From Paraburkholderia caballeronis (GTDB taxonomy: Bacteria > Pseudomonadota > Gammaproteobacteria > Burkholderiales > Burkholderiaceae), in the NCBI RefSeq assembly GCF_900104845.1, contig NZ_FNSR01000002.1, positions 2,232,001 to 2,296,000 of the forward strand: a stretch of DNA of 64,000 nucleotides, written 5' to 3'. Of this stretch, positions 1 through 8,361 are shown one piece after another; the first letter of the stretch is position 1, and the number at the start of each line of letters is the position of its first letter. The position numbers and the translations under genes were made by a program. The notes under the pieces were generated by a model. That model saw only the letters and a list, made by a program, of their open reading frames with translations, searched no databases and was not told where the DNA came from.

Positions 1-78
1 GAGCGTGGTCCGCACGGTCGCGCGCCGGCTGCGCGCATCCTTCGTCGGCCAGGACCGGACTGCCACAGCCATTCGCAT

Positions 79-570
79 TCACGCGTTCGCGTTCGTTGCG
101 CCGGCTGGCGGCGCGGCTGTTTTCATGTTCGCGGACACCAGCAGCACCGGGCAGGTCGCGCTGCGCAGCACGCGCTCGGCGACGCTGCCGAGCACCATCC
201 GCCGCACGCCGCGCCGGCCGTGCGTGCCGATCACGATCAACTGCGCATGCCAGTCGGCGGCCGCTTGCTGGATGCAGTGCGCGACGTCCTCGCCGGGCAT
301 CTTCACCTCGACGATGCGCGGCTCGCCGGCGACGCCGCGTTTCGCCATCCGCTCGCGCGCGTCGGCGGCGATCCGCTCGCCTTCCTCGACGAACGCATTG
401 CGGACGATCGACGGGTCGTAGCCCGGCACGTCGTACGCGAGCACCGGCGCGTCGATCACGTACAGCGGCAGCAGTTGCGCGCCGGCGTCGCGCGCGAGAT
501 CGAGCGCGGTGTCGAACGCGCGCGACGCGGTCTCGCTGCCGTCCAGCGCGACGAGGATGCGGGAATACAT
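79..570 (-). CDS. Universal stress protein, single UspA domain
   Basis: Cytoplasmic UspA-family stress protein of 163 residues. It opens with MYSRILVALDGSE, the classic first strand with the conserved Asp, and carries the ATP-binding signature GTHGRRGVRRMVLGSVAERV followed by the CPVLLV strand near residue 145. The reading frame stays open far upstream, but the ATG at 570 is where homology begins and matches the usual family length of 140-160. It lies 35 bp downstream of the tandem UspA gene 606-1442 in the same orientation, so the two probably form an operon behind the ANR/FNR-type box at 1530. Partner and exact role are unknown; family members bind ATP and aid survival in energy limitation or anoxia. 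Confidence 0.9.
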   Translation of the reverse strand: MYSRILVALDGSETASRAFDTALDLARDAGAQLLPLYVIDAPVLAYDVPGYDPSIVRNAFVEEGERIAADARERMAKRGVAGEPRIVEVKMPGEDVAHCIQQAAADWHAQLIVIGTHGRRGVRRMVLGSVAERVLRSATCPVLLVSANMKTAAPPAGATNANA

Positions 571-605
571 GGCGGTTCTCCGTTTCGGGGCAGGGCGGCG
601 GGCGG

Positions 606-1442
606 CTAGTGCGACATCAGCACCGGCTGCGTCATCGACTCGAACATCGTGCGCGTGACGCCGCCGAGCATCCGCTCCTGCCAGCGCGCGTGGCCGTACG
701 CGCCCATCACGACGAGGTCGTAACCGGCGTCCGCGCCATACGACAGCAGCGCGTTGCCGGCGGTCTCGTCGGCGTCGCTGACGATGCCGGCCGCATCGAC
801 GGCCACGCCGTGCCGCGCGAGCGCATCGACGATGTCGAGGCCGGGACGCTGCGGCTTCGGCGGCGAACCGGCCGTGCTCACGCGCACGACGCTGACGCGC
901 GACGCGAACAGCAGCAGCGGCAGCGCGTCGTGCACCGCGCGCGCCGCCTCGCGGCTGCCGTCCCACGCGATCAGCACGCGGTCGCCGAGCGGGTCGTAGC
1001 GGCCCGCATACGGGATCACGAGCACCGGGCGTCCGGACGACATCACGAGGTCCTCGGGGAAGCGGTCGCCCAGATACGCTTCGGGATCCTCGGGATCGGC
1101 CTGGCCGGCGATCACGAGGTCCGCGCCGCGGCTCGCGCGGATCACGGCTTCGTTCGCATACTCGGCCGGCGCGAGCCATTGGCCTTCGACGCCCGCGCGC
1201 GTCAGTTCCGCATGAAACAGCCGCTCGATCGCGGCGCGCTGCTCGTCGCGCGTCTGACGCTGCGAATCGAAGTAGTCGGCGGACCCGGCCATCAGGTAGA
1301 ACGAGCGCGGGTCCGGCACGAACGTCGCGAAGATGCCGGTCAGATGCGCGTCGAAGCGGCGCGCGAGCCGCAGTGCGACGTCGAGGCGCGCCTGCGCGCG
1401 CTGGCTGGTGTCGAGGTGGACTAGCAGGGTCTTGTAGCTCAT
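606..1442 (-). CDS. Universal stress protein, tandem UspA domains
   Basis: A 278-residue cytoplasmic protein with two UspA domains. The N-terminal half starts MSYKTLLVHLD; the C-terminal half carries VLIAWDGSREAARAV and the nucleotide-binding motif MGAYGHARWQERMLGG. It is closely similar along its whole length to the product of 46938-47777. The start at 1442 matches the paralogue's start; a further in-frame ATG sits four codons upstream. It is the first gene of a two-gene minus-strand unit with 79-570. A TTGAT-N4-GTCAA palindrome is centred 94 bp upstream, suggesting induction at low oxygen by an ANR/FNR-type activator. The biochemical function of this subclass is not established. Confidence 0.92.
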   Translation of the reverse strand: MSYKTLLVHLDTSQRAQARLDVALRLARRFDAHLTGIFATFVPDPRSFYLMAGSADYFDSQRQTRDEQRAAIERLFHAELTRAGVEGQWLAPAEYANEAVIRASRGADLVIAGQADPEDPEAYLGDRFPEDLVMSSGRPVLVIPYAGRYDPLGDRVLIAWDGSREAARAVHDALPLLLFASRVSVVRVSTAGSPPKPQRPGLDIVDALARHGVAVDAAGIVSDADETAGNALLSYGADAGYDLVVMGAYGHARWQERMLGGVTRTMFESMTQPVLMSH

Positions 1443-1529
1443 GGTGCGCTCCATCGGGTGAGCCCGGCGTCGGACAGGGTCCGGCGAGACCGAACTGTTC
1501 CCACTGTAAGAACGGGACGCGTTGCGCCG

Positions 1530-1543
1530 TTGATTCATGTCAA
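1530..1543 (-). promoter_or_regulatory. ANR/FNR-type box upstream of the UspA pair
   Basis: TTGAT TCAT GTCAA, two half sites with a 4-bp spacer. It lies between the tandem UspA gene (start 1442) and the chromate transporter gene (start 1649). The same architecture recurs at 36923, 42258, 45926, 46828 and 55043. A binding role is inferred from the known FNR/ANR consensus TTGAT-N4-ATCAA. Confidence 0.65.
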
Positions 1544-1648
1544 CGGCGACAGTGGCGCGGATTTCGTTGACACGTATCGGCGACGCTCCTTAGCATCCGG
1601 TGGCGGCCTCGCGCCGCGAATCAGGCACCGGCACAACCCCGACCATCG

Positions 1649-2887
1649 ATGGAAACAGGACTCTCGCGCAGCACCGCCCGTCCGGGCCGTTTCGCCGAGG
1701 TGCTGCTGGCGTTCCTGAAGCTCGGCGCGACGAGTTTCGGCGGGCCGGTCGCGCATCTGGGCTACTTTCGCCGCGAATTCGTCGAGCGGCGGCGCTGGCT
1801 CGATCACGACACGTTCGCGGATCTGCTCGCGCTGTGCCAGTTCCTGCCGGGGCCGGCGAGCAGCCAGCTCGGGTTTTCGATCGGCCTGGTCCGCGCCGGC
1901 TGGCGGGGCGGGCTCGCCGCGTGGCTGGGGTTCACGCTGCCGTCGTTCCTGCTGATGATCGCGTTCGCCGCGCTCGCGCCGCGGCTCGGCGGGACGGTCG
2001 GCGCGGGCGTGATCCACGGGCTGAAGCTGGTTGCGGTCGCGGTGGTCGCCCAGGCGGTCTGGGACATGGCGCGCCGGCTCTGCGCGGATCGTCCGCGCGC
2101 GGCGATCGCGGTCGTCGCGATCGTGCTGCTCGGGGTGCTGTCGGGGCCGTATGCGCAACTCATCGCGATCGGCGTCGGCGCGCTGCTCGGGGCGGTGTCG
2201 TGCCGCGCGCGGGGGGGCGTGGAGGCGGATGCTGGCGTCGCCAGTCGCGGCGAGCCGCCGCCGGCCGTTGCGCGCGTGCAGCGCCGGGTCGGCGCTATTG
2301 CGCTCGGGCTGTTCTGCGTGCTGCTGATTCGCGTGCCGTTGTCCGGGCAGACCGCCGCCGCGCATGCGTTCGCCCTGTTCGATGCGTTCTACCGGTCCGG
2401 CGCGCTGGTGTTCGGCGGCGGCCACGTCGTGCTGCCGCTGCTGCAACAACGCACGGTCGCGACCGGCTGGGTCGCGCCGGACAGCTTCTTCGCCGGATAC
2501 GGCGCCGCGCAGGCGCTGCCGGGTCCGCTGTTTTCGTTCGCCGCGTACCTCGGCTGGGTCGCGCAGCCGGAGCCGCATCGCTGGGCGGGCGCGCTGCTCG
2601 CGACCGTCGCGATCTTCCTGCCGGGTTTGTTGCTCGTGATCGCGGCGCTGCCGTACTGGACCGCGCTGCGCCGGCGGCCGTCGATGGCCGCCGCGCTCGC
2701 CGGCGTGAACGCGGCGGTGGTCGGGCTGCTCGCATCGGCGCTTTATTCGCCGGTGTGGACGAGTGCGGTGCTGAACGGGACCGATTTCGTGGTCGCGGTC
2801 GTCGCGTTTGCGCTGCTCGTGCGGTGGAAGGTTGCGCCGTTGGCGGTGGTCGTGTTTTGCGTGGCGGCCGGGGCGATTGCGGGTTGA
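1649..2887 (+). CDS. chrA: Chromate transporter, long-chain CHR family
   Basis: A 412-residue inner-membrane protein with two homologous CHR halves, the usual size of the bidomain ChrA class. The N-terminal half shows KLGATSFGGPVAHLGYFRREF and the LPGPASSQLG motif (about residues 68-77). The C-terminal half repeats them as GALVFGGGHVVLPLL and ALPGPLFSFAAYLG. Roughly ten hydrophobic segments are visible. Family members export chromate by exchange or proton-linked transport; many chromosomal ChrA proteins have untested substrates, so chromate specificity is by family only. The gene is divergent from the UspA pair, and the ANR/FNR-type box at 1530 lies in the shared intergenic region. No chrB regulator is adjacent. 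Confidence 0.88.
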   Translation: METGLSRSTARPGRFAEVLLAFLKLGATSFGGPVAHLGYFRREFVERRRWLDHDTFADLLALCQFLPGPASSQLGFSIGLVRAGWRGGLAAWLGFTLPSFLLMIAFAALAPRLGGTVGAGVIHGLKLVAVAVVAQAVWDMARRLCADRPRAAIAVVAIVLLGVLSGPYAQLIAIGVGALLGAVSCRARGGVEADAGVASRGEPPPAVARVQRRVGAIALGLFCVLLIRVPLSGQTAAAHAFALFDAFYRSGALVFGGGHVVLPLLQQRTVATGWVAPDSFFAGYGAAQALPGPLFSFAAYLGWVAQPEPHRWAGALLATVAIFLPGLLLVIAALPYWTALRRRPSMAAALAGVNAAVVGLLASALYSPVWTSAVLNGTDFVVAVVAFALLVRWKVAPLAVVVFCVAAGAIAG

Positions 2888-2929
2888 AGGCGGCGAGGGC
2901 ATGCGGGCGTTGCGTCGTCACCGCCTGGG

Positions 2930-3112
2930 ACAAGCCGGCTCGCGTGCGTACCGTCCGCTTTCTATGTCACGCGTTGCCAGGCCATCCGCGCAGTCCTCCC
3001 GACTTGAGGCACATCCCCTTCGGGGACGAGGTCATGGTCAGTGCTCAAGCACAGACCATGACCGACAGGAACAAGCCGGTTCGCCTGCGCGCCCTTGATT
3101 CCACGCGTTGCC
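2930..3112. repeat. Imperfect direct repeat flanking hairpins in the chrA-dehydrogenase gap
   Basis: The 277-bp gap between the convergent genes ending at 2887 and 3165 holds an imperfect direct repeat: ACAAGCCGGCTCGCGTGCG at 2930-2948 against ACAAGCCGGTTCGCCTGCG at 3071-3089 (17 of 19 identical), each followed within about 20-25 bp by CACGCGTTGCC (2968-2978 and 3102-3112). Two hairpins lie between the copies. No coding potential was recognised. Confidence 0.55.
3014..3063. other. Double hairpin in the convergent intergenic region
   Basis: Two adjacent inverted repeats are present. TCCCC TTC GGGGA spans 3014-3026. A 34-bp hairpin spans 3030-3063, with arms GGTCATGGTCAGTGCT and AGCACAGACCATGACC around a CA loop and only one mismatch. 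Neither is followed by a T-run on either strand, so classic rho-independent termination is not supported. It could be a REP-like element, a processing site or part of a small RNA. Confidence 0.5.
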
Positions 3113-3164
3113 GGACCTGGCCGTGCTGCGACTTCACGGCCCGGCCCGCCCACGTCACGCGGCG

Positions 3165-4115
3165 CTACGCAGCAATCCGGTACTCGGTAACGAGCGGTTC
3201 CCCCGCGAAAAACGCCCGCAGATTCGCGCGCACGAGGTCCGCCATCGCCGCGCGCGTCTCGATGGTCGCGCTCGACCGGTGCGGTTGCAGCACGACGTTG
3301 TCGAGCGCGAAAAACGCCGGATCGATGTTCGGCTCGTTCCAGAACACGTCGAGCGCCGCGCCCGCGATCCGCCTGTCGCGCAGATACCGCAGCAGCGCCG
3401 GTTCGTCGACGATGCTGCCGCGCGCGACGTTCACCAGCATTCCGTCGCGGCCGAGCGCATCGAACACGTCCGCGCCGATCAGCGACCGGTTGCCTGCATC
3501 GGCGGCCGCGCACACGACCAGGTAGTCGCTGCGCGCGGCCAGTTCGACGACGCTGCCGCAATGGCGATACGGCACGTCGTCGAACGCGACGCGGTCGTGG
3601 TACGCGATGTCCATCTCGAACCCCGCGCAGCGTTTCGCGAGCGCGCGCCCGACGCGCCCGAGCCCGACGATGCCGAGCCGCGCGCCGAACACCCGCCGCG
3701 TCAGCGGCAGCGGCGCGCGCGGCCAGTCGCCGCGCCGCACGTAGGCATCGGCGGCCGGAATCTGCCGCGCGAGCGCGAGCAGCAGCGCAAGCCCCATGTC
3801 CGCGACGTCGCCGGTCAGCACGTCCGGCGTGTTCGTCACGCGGATGCCGCGCTCGCGGGCCCGCGCGAGATCGATCGCATCGACCCCCACGCCGTAACAG
3901 ACGACGATTTCGAGGTGCGGCAGCGCGTCGATCAACGCGGCGCTCGCGCCGGCCTCGCCGTTCGTCGCGACCGCGCGCACGTGCGGCGCGACTTCGGCGA
4001 GCAGCCGTTCGGGGGAAGCCGAATCGGACAGCACGTGCAGCGTGTAATGCTGCGCGAGTTGTTCCATGTCGTTATCGGGGTAACGCTGGACGACCAGCAG
4101 GTGAGGTTGGCTCAT
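3165..4115 (-). CDS. D-2-hydroxyacid dehydrogenase (NAD(P)-binding)
   Basis: A 316-residue cytoplasmic oxidoreductase of the D-isomer 2-hydroxyacid dehydrogenase family (hydroxypyruvate, glyoxylate and 2-ketogluconate reductases). The nucleotide-binding motif GLGRVG is at residues 151-156. The catalytic set is visible: Arg in NVARGSIVDE (about 232), Glu in WNEPN (about 261) and His in QPHRS (about 279). Translation begins at the ATG at 4115 (MSQPHLLVV); the frame is open further upstream without homology. It is divergent from the beta-hydroxyacid dehydrogenase at 4266, and the shared intergenic region carries a GntR-like operator at 4168. With the transporter, dehydratase and regulator nearby it probably reduces a keto-acid in sugar-acid catabolism; the exact substrate is not readable. 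Confidence 0.88.
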   Translation of the reverse strand: MSQPHLLVVQRYPDNDMEQLAQHYTLHVLSDSASPERLLAEVAPHVRAVATNGEAGASAALIDALPHLEIVVCYGVGVDAIDLARARERGIRVTNTPDVLTGDVADMGLALLLALARQIPAADAYVRRGDWPRAPLPLTRRVFGARLGIVGLGRVGRALAKRCAGFEMDIAYHDRVAFDDVPYRHCGSVVELAARSDYLVVCAAADAGNRSLIGADVFDALGRDGMLVNVARGSIVDEPALLRYLRDRRIAGAALDVFWNEPNIDPAFFALDNVVLQPHRSSATIETRAAMADLVRANLRAFFAGEPLVTEYRIAA

Positions 4116-4167
4116 TCTCGTATCGGTGTATCGGTGAACGTGACTGGAAGGATGGAAGTAAAAACTT

Positions 4168-4179
4168 GATACCGGTAAC
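4168..4179. promoter_or_regulatory. GntR-like operator, one mismatch
   Basis: GATACCGGTAAC differs at one base from the perfect palindrome GTTACCGGTAAC found at 6873 and 8267. It sits in the divergent promoter region of the two dehydrogenase genes (starts 4115 and 4266). This is the half-site spacing known for GntR/IdnR-type LacI regulators, and such a regulator is encoded at 7076-8131. Confidence 0.65.
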
Positions 4180-4265
4180 ATGAACACCCGGAACCTCCCG
4201 GGCAGAAGGACTTCATTCACAACAGGACCGGTGCGGACGACAGCCCGCGCGCGCACCGGCATTCA

Positions 4266-5198
4266 ATGGAGACGCAGTTGATCCCGACCACCCCGACCCA
4301 GACGAACCCGAACCCGGCCGCGAACGAAACGACGATCGCGTTCCTCGGCATCGGCCTGATGGGCGCGCGCCAGGCGCGTCGCCTGCTGCGGGCCGGCTAT
4401 CGCATGAACGCGTGGAACCGGACCGTGCAGAAGGCGCGCGAACTCGAAGCCGACGGCGCGCGCGTCGCCGAAACCGCCGCCGAAGCGGTCGCCGGCGCGC
4501 AGTTCGTCGTCACCATGCTGCAGGACGGCCCGGCGGTTGCGCGCGTGCTGCTGGACCCGGCCGTGCAACACGCGCTGACGCCCGGCGCGATCGTCGTCGA
4601 CACCAGCTCGATCCGTCCGGCCGAAGCGCGCGACCACGCGCGGCAACTCGCGGCACACGGCGTCCGCTATCTGGACGCGCCGGTGTCCGGCGGCACGGCC
4701 GGCGCGGAGCAGGGCACGCTCGCGATCATGTGCGGCGGCGACGCGGACGTGTTCGAGCGCGCGTTGCCGATGCTGACCTGCATGGGCCGGCCGACGCTCG
4801 TCGGTCCGCATGGCTCGGGACAACTGACGAAACTCGCGAACCAGGTGATCGTCGGCGCGACGATCGGCGCGGTGGCCGAGGCGCTGCTGCTCGCGCGGCG
4901 CGGCGGCGCGGACCCCGCGAAGGTGATCGCCGCGCTCGCGGGCGGCTTCGCGGACAGCCCGATCCTGCGTCTGCACGGCGCGCGGATGGTCGAGCGCGAC
5001 TACGCGCCGCGCGGCCGTTCGGCGACGCACCTGAAGGATCTCGCGAACGCGATCGACGCCGCCAACGCGACCGGCAGCCCGACGCCGTATGCGCATCTGA
5101 CGGCAGGGCTGTTCGACGCGCTGCTGAACCACGACGGCGACGTCGATCACAGCGGCCTGATGCTCGAACTGGAACGGCGCGTCAGCGACGCCGGCTGA
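4266..5198 (+). CDS. NAD(P)-dependent beta-hydroxyacid dehydrogenase
   Basis: A 310-residue cytoplasmic enzyme of the 3-hydroxyisobutyrate / tartronate-semialdehyde reductase family. The dinucleotide motif GIGLMG lies at residues 28-33. The substrate-binding signature DAPVSGGTAGAEQG is near residue 140, and the catalytic Lys is in GQLTKLANQV near 188. The first 20 residues are low-complexity Thr/Pro/Asn, so translation could begin further in, but the ATG at 4266 is kept because no internal ATG precedes the Rossmann fold. It is divergent from the D-2-hydroxyacid dehydrogenase and probably shares the operator at 4168. Family members reduce or oxidise beta-hydroxyacids such as tartronate semialdehyde, hydroxyisobutyrate or gamma-hydroxybutyrate; which one applies here is unknown. 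Confidence 0.87.
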   Translation: METQLIPTTPTQTNPNPAANETTIAFLGIGLMGARQARRLLRAGYRMNAWNRTVQKARELEADGARVAETAAEAVAGAQFVVTMLQDGPAVARVLLDPAVQHALTPGAIVVDTSSIRPAEARDHARQLAAHGVRYLDAPVSGGTAGAEQGTLAIMCGGDADVFERALPMLTCMGRPTLVGPHGSGQLTKLANQVIVGATIGAVAEALLLARRGGADPAKVIAALAGGFADSPILRLHGARMVERDYAPRGRSATHLKDLANAIDAANATGSPTPYAHLTAGLFDALLNHDGDVDHSGLMLELERRVSDAG

Positions 5199-5283
5199 CG
5201 ATCGCGGCGCGGCCATCGTCCGTGAGCGAAGACGGCGGCCGCGCCACGATCGCAACCGGATCGACGTGCGCTGCGCCGCGTGC

Positions 5284-6711
5284 TCAACCGCGCGCGACGG
5301 CCGCCGCTTCCCGCGCGTAGCCGTCGGCCGAACCCGCGCCGACCGCATCGTCGAGGTCGGTCAGGTCGCGCAGGCGCGTCTCGGTCGACAGCAGCGTGCC
5401 GATCACGGTCAGCACCGCGAGCGTCGCCATGTACACGCCCATCACCCAGAAGCGGCCGCCGGACAGGCTCACGAGGAACAGGCCGAGGATCGGCGCGAGG
5501 CCGCCCGCCAGCAGCGCGCCGAGTTCGCGCGACAGCGCGACGCCCGAATACCGGTAGCGGTTGCCGAACAGTTCCGCGAAGTGCGCGCACTGCGAGCCGA
5601 GCATGCTGTTCGCGCCGAACGAGAAGCCGCCGACGAGCGCGAGCGTGACCCAGAACGGATCGGCGGTGCTGATCATCCACCACGCGGGGATCGCCCACAC
5701 GACGGAGAACACCGCGCCGACGCGGTACACCGGCAGGCGGCCGACGCGGTCGGTCAGCGCGCCGAACAGCGGCGTCGTGAAGATGCTGAGCAGGCTCGCG
5801 ATCAGCACCGCGCGCGTGCCGATCGCGTCGAGCTGCGCGCGCGGCAGGTGCTGCTGCACCGACACGAAGTTCGACAGATACGCGATCGCGACGGCGGTGT
5901 AGATGGTCGAGCCGCCGGTTTCCGCGAGGCGCATCAGCGTCGTCGCGATCAGCGGACGGCGGCCCTTGCGCAGCATCAGGCGCATCGGCGCGCCGATCAC
6001 CTCGTGCTTGCGCTCAAGCTGCTCGAACACCGGGCTTTCCTTCAGCCGCAGCCGGATCCAGATCGCCATGCCGATCAGCACGATGCTCGCGAGGAACGGC
6101 ACGCGCCAGCCCCATGCGAGCAGTTCGTCCGGGCTCATCGACGACTGGAGGATCTTGAACGTGAAGGTCGCGAGCGTGAGGCCCGCGAAGATGCCGACGA
6201 ACGGCAGCGCCGCGTAATAGCCGCGCCGCTTCACCGGCGCCATCTCGGCCATCAGCGTCGCCGCGCCGGTCTGCTCGGCGCCCGCGCCGAAACCTTGCAG
6301 CAGCCGCAGCGCGACGAGCAGCACCGCGCCGATCGGGCCGGTCGGCAGCGCGCCGATCAGCGTCGTCGCGACGCCCATCAGCGTGACGGTCGCCAGCAGC
6401 ACGAACTTGCGGCCCTTGCGGTCGCCGAGCGAGCCGAAGAACAGGCCGCCGAGCGGCCGCGCGAGAAAACCCGCGCCGAACGTCGCGAAACTCGCGAGCA
6501 GCCCGGCCGTGGTGCCGAGGCTTGCGAAGAACACGCGGTTGAACACCAGCGCGGACGCGAGTCCGTACATCGCGAAATCGTAGTATTCGAGCGCGCTGCC
6601 GACCGCGCCGGTGACGATCGCGCGGCGCAACTGCTCGGCCGTGGGGCCGGCCTGCTCGGGATTCGCCGCGTGCGCGGCGGCATCGGTCCTGACGACCTGT
6701 CCGGAACTCAT
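5284..6711 (-). CDS. MFS transporter, metabolite:H+ symporter (MHS) type
   Basis: A 475-residue inner-membrane carrier. LEYYDFAMYG in the first membrane helix (residues 41-50) and GDRKGRK in the 2-3 loop (96-102) are typical of the MHS branch, which imports organic acids and osmolytes with protons. About twelve hydrophobic segments are present. I place the start at the ATG at 6711 because GGAGAAG lies 7-8 bp upstream; an in-frame GTG at 6726 would put that Shine-Dalgarno sequence inside the coding region. It converges on the beta-hydroxyacid dehydrogenase gene. The GntR-like operator at 6873 is 162 bp upstream of its start. The setting suggests uptake of the sugar acid processed by the surrounding enzymes. 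Confidence 0.9.
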   Translation of the reverse strand: MSSGQVVRTDAAAHAANPEQAGPTAEQLRRAIVTGAVGSALEYYDFAMYGLASALVFNRVFFASLGTTAGLLASFATFGAGFLARPLGGLFFGSLGDRKGRKFVLLATVTLMGVATTLIGALPTGPIGAVLLVALRLLQGFGAGAEQTGAATLMAEMAPVKRRGYYAALPFVGIFAGLTLATFTFKILQSSMSPDELLAWGWRVPFLASIVLIGMAIWIRLRLKESPVFEQLERKHEVIGAPMRLMLRKGRRPLIATTLMRLAETGGSTIYTAVAIAYLSNFVSVQQHLPRAQLDAIGTRAVLIASLLSIFTTPLFGALTDRVGRLPVYRVGAVFSVVWAIPAWWMISTADPFWVTLALVGGFSFGANSMLGSQCAHFAELFGNRYRYSGVALSRELGALLAGGLAPILGLFLVSLSGGRFWVMGVYMATLAVLTVIGTLLSTETRLRDLTDLDDAVGAGSADGYAREAAAVARG

Positions 6712-7075
6712 CTGTCTCTTCTCCACTAATGCTCTTGATTGAAATTATTTAGTTCGCCGGCGCATCGGAGCGAAAGGAAGGCGGAGCACGGAAGGCGTGG
6801 TGCGTGTGCCCGTCTGGCGACGAAAGGCATCGGCCGGCGCGGCGGGTTGCCGGCCGTCGTCTGATGCGATCAGTTACCGGTAACACCGTAAACAAGGTAG
6901 CACGCGGCGAAACGCGTATTCAAGATGAATCGCGCCAGGGGTATTCCCGCATCCGCGCCGCGGCGCACGCCGCGTGCAACCACGCGCGATGCGCCGCAGG
7001 TCGTCGCGCGCGGCCGGAACGCGGAAGTCTGCGGCTATCATATGCGTCGTTTCCCATTCCGCCGATGCCGATTCG
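6712..7075. other. Divergent intergenic region, MFS / LacI-type regulator
   Basis: This 364-bp gap carries the perfect GntR-like operator at 6873-6884 and an AT-richer stretch near 6730-6755 upstream of the MFS gene. No RNA gene or further coding sequence was recognised. Confidence 0.6.
6873..6884. promoter_or_regulatory. GntR-like operator, perfect palindrome
   Basis: GTTACCGGTAAC is a perfect 12-bp palindrome located between the MFS transporter gene (minus) and the LacI-family regulator gene (plus). It fits both autoregulation and transporter control by the regulator at 7076-8131. Confidence 0.72.
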
Positions 7076-8131
7076 ATGACCAAAACAACCGTCACGACCG
7101 CCGCCCCGAAAGCCGGGCCGCCCCGCATGTCCGACGTCGCCCGGCTCGCCGGGGTGTCGAAGATGACGGTGTCGCGCGTGCTGGCCGGACGAAGCGCATC
7201 GCTCGCGACGCGCGAGCGGGTGCAGCAGGCGGTCGATCAGTTGGGCTACGTCGCGGATGCGGCGGCGGGCGCGCTGTCGTCCGGCCGCTCCGAATTCGTC
7301 GCGGTGCTGGTGCCGTCGCTGTCGAGTTCGAACTTCTCGGACACCGTCGGCGGGCTGACCGCGGTGCTCGAACGGGAAGGGCTGCAACTGCTGATCGGCG
7401 ACACCGATTATTCGCTCGAACGCGAGGAACGGCTCGTGCGGCAGATGCTGCGCCACCAGCCGCGCGCGATCGCGCTGACCGGCGCGCAGCACACCGACGC
7501 GACACGCGCGCTGCTGCAACGCTCGGGCATTCCGGTCGTCGAGATGTGGGACCTGCCCAGCGAGCCGATCGACACGGCCGTCGGTTTCTCGAACGTGAAG
7601 GCCGCGCGCGAGATGGTCCGCTACCTGGCCGGGCGCGGGTATCGCCGGATTGGCTTCATCGGCGGCGCGAGCACGCTCGACCGCCGCGGCCTCGACCGGC
7701 TGAAGGGTTATCAGATGGAAGTGAAGGCGCAGGGTCTCGGCGAGCCGCGCGCGATCCGGCTCGGCGATTCGCCGATCACGATGAGCCACGGCGGCCCCGC
7801 GATCGCCGCGCTGCTCGCGCAATGGCCGGACACCGAAGCGGTGATGTGCGTGAGCGACATGTCCGCGTTCGGCGCGATCATGGAATGCCAGCGGCGCGGG
7901 CTGAAGGTGCCGGGCGATCTCGCGATCGCCGGCTTCGGCAACTTCGAGGTCGCGAGCTGCTGCCATCCGACGATCACGACGGTGTCGGTCGACGCATACG
8001 GGATCGGCGAGCGCACTGGCGAAACGCTGCTCGCGACGCTGGCCGCGCGCGAGCAGGGCGACGGCGCGGACGCGCGCGCGCCGAGGAACGTCAGGATCGA
8101 CTACACGGTCGTGTCGCGCGAGAGCGCGTAA
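7076..8131 (+). CDS. LacI-family transcriptional regulator, GntR-like
   Basis: A 351-residue regulator with an N-terminal LacI helix-turn-helix (about residues 19-65: SDVARLAGVSKMTVSRVL) and a periplasmic-binding-protein-like effector domain. The recognition segment SKMTVSR is the form found in GntR/IdnR-type gluconate regulators, whose operators have a TTAC-N2-GTAA core; three such palindromes lie within 4.2 kb. I chose the ATG at 7076 because the helix-turn-helix begins about 18 residues later; an earlier in-frame ATG at 6974 would add a poorly conserved leader. It lies between the transporter and dehydratase genes and probably represses the whole module until a sugar-acid or phosphorylated inducer binds. 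Confidence 0.9.
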   Translation: MTKTTVTTAAPKAGPPRMSDVARLAGVSKMTVSRVLAGRSASLATRERVQQAVDQLGYVADAAAGALSSGRSEFVAVLVPSLSSSNFSDTVGGLTAVLEREGLQLLIGDTDYSLEREERLVRQMLRHQPRAIALTGAQHTDATRALLQRSGIPVVEMWDLPSEPIDTAVGFSNVKAAREMVRYLAGRGYRRIGFIGGASTLDRRGLDRLKGYQMEVKAQGLGEPRAIRLGDSPITMSHGGPAIAALLAQWPDTEAVMCVSDMSAFGAIMECQRRGLKVPGDLAIAGFGNFEVASCCHPTITTVSVDAYGIGERTGETLLATLAAREQGDGADARAPRNVRIDYTVVSRESA

Positions 8132-8163
8132 CGCGCATCTCGCGCATCTCGCGCGTCTCGCGG
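8132..8163 (+). repeat. 9-bp tandem repeat downstream of the LacI-type regulator
   Basis: CGCGCATCT occurs at 8132-8140 and 8141-8149, then as CGCGCGTCT at 8150-8158 followed by a partial CGCGG. It begins immediately after the stop codon of the regulator. No function is evident; it may mark a slippage-prone site. Confidence 0.6.
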
Positions 8164-8266
8164 ATCCATCAGGACTCGCACGGTTCTTTTTTCGCGCTGG
8201 CCACCGCAACCGCGTCGCGCGAAACCCTTGGGTTTGCGCGCCGAGCCATGCTAACATCGTCGGAAT

Positions 8267-8278
8267 GTTACCGGTAAC
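8267..8278. promoter_or_regulatory. GntR-like operator, perfect palindrome, upstream of the dehydratase
   Basis: GTTACCGGTAAC lies 83 bp before the ATG of the IlvD/Edd dehydratase gene. An overlapping inverted repeat, TAACAT at 8252-8257 and ATGTTA at 8265-8270, extends the symmetry to one side. Confidence 0.72.
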
Positions 8279-8361
8279 GGTCCTGCCGCCGGGTGCGCCG
8301 CGTTCGCGAGCGCGCGCCGCGATCAGAGTAGGCCGGCCGATCTTTAGGAGGAGCAGGCGAG

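Noticed and set aside
3030..3063. Hairpin as a bidirectional rho-independent terminator for chrA and the dehydrogenase gene
   Set aside because: No T-run follows the stem on either strand; reported as a structured element instead.
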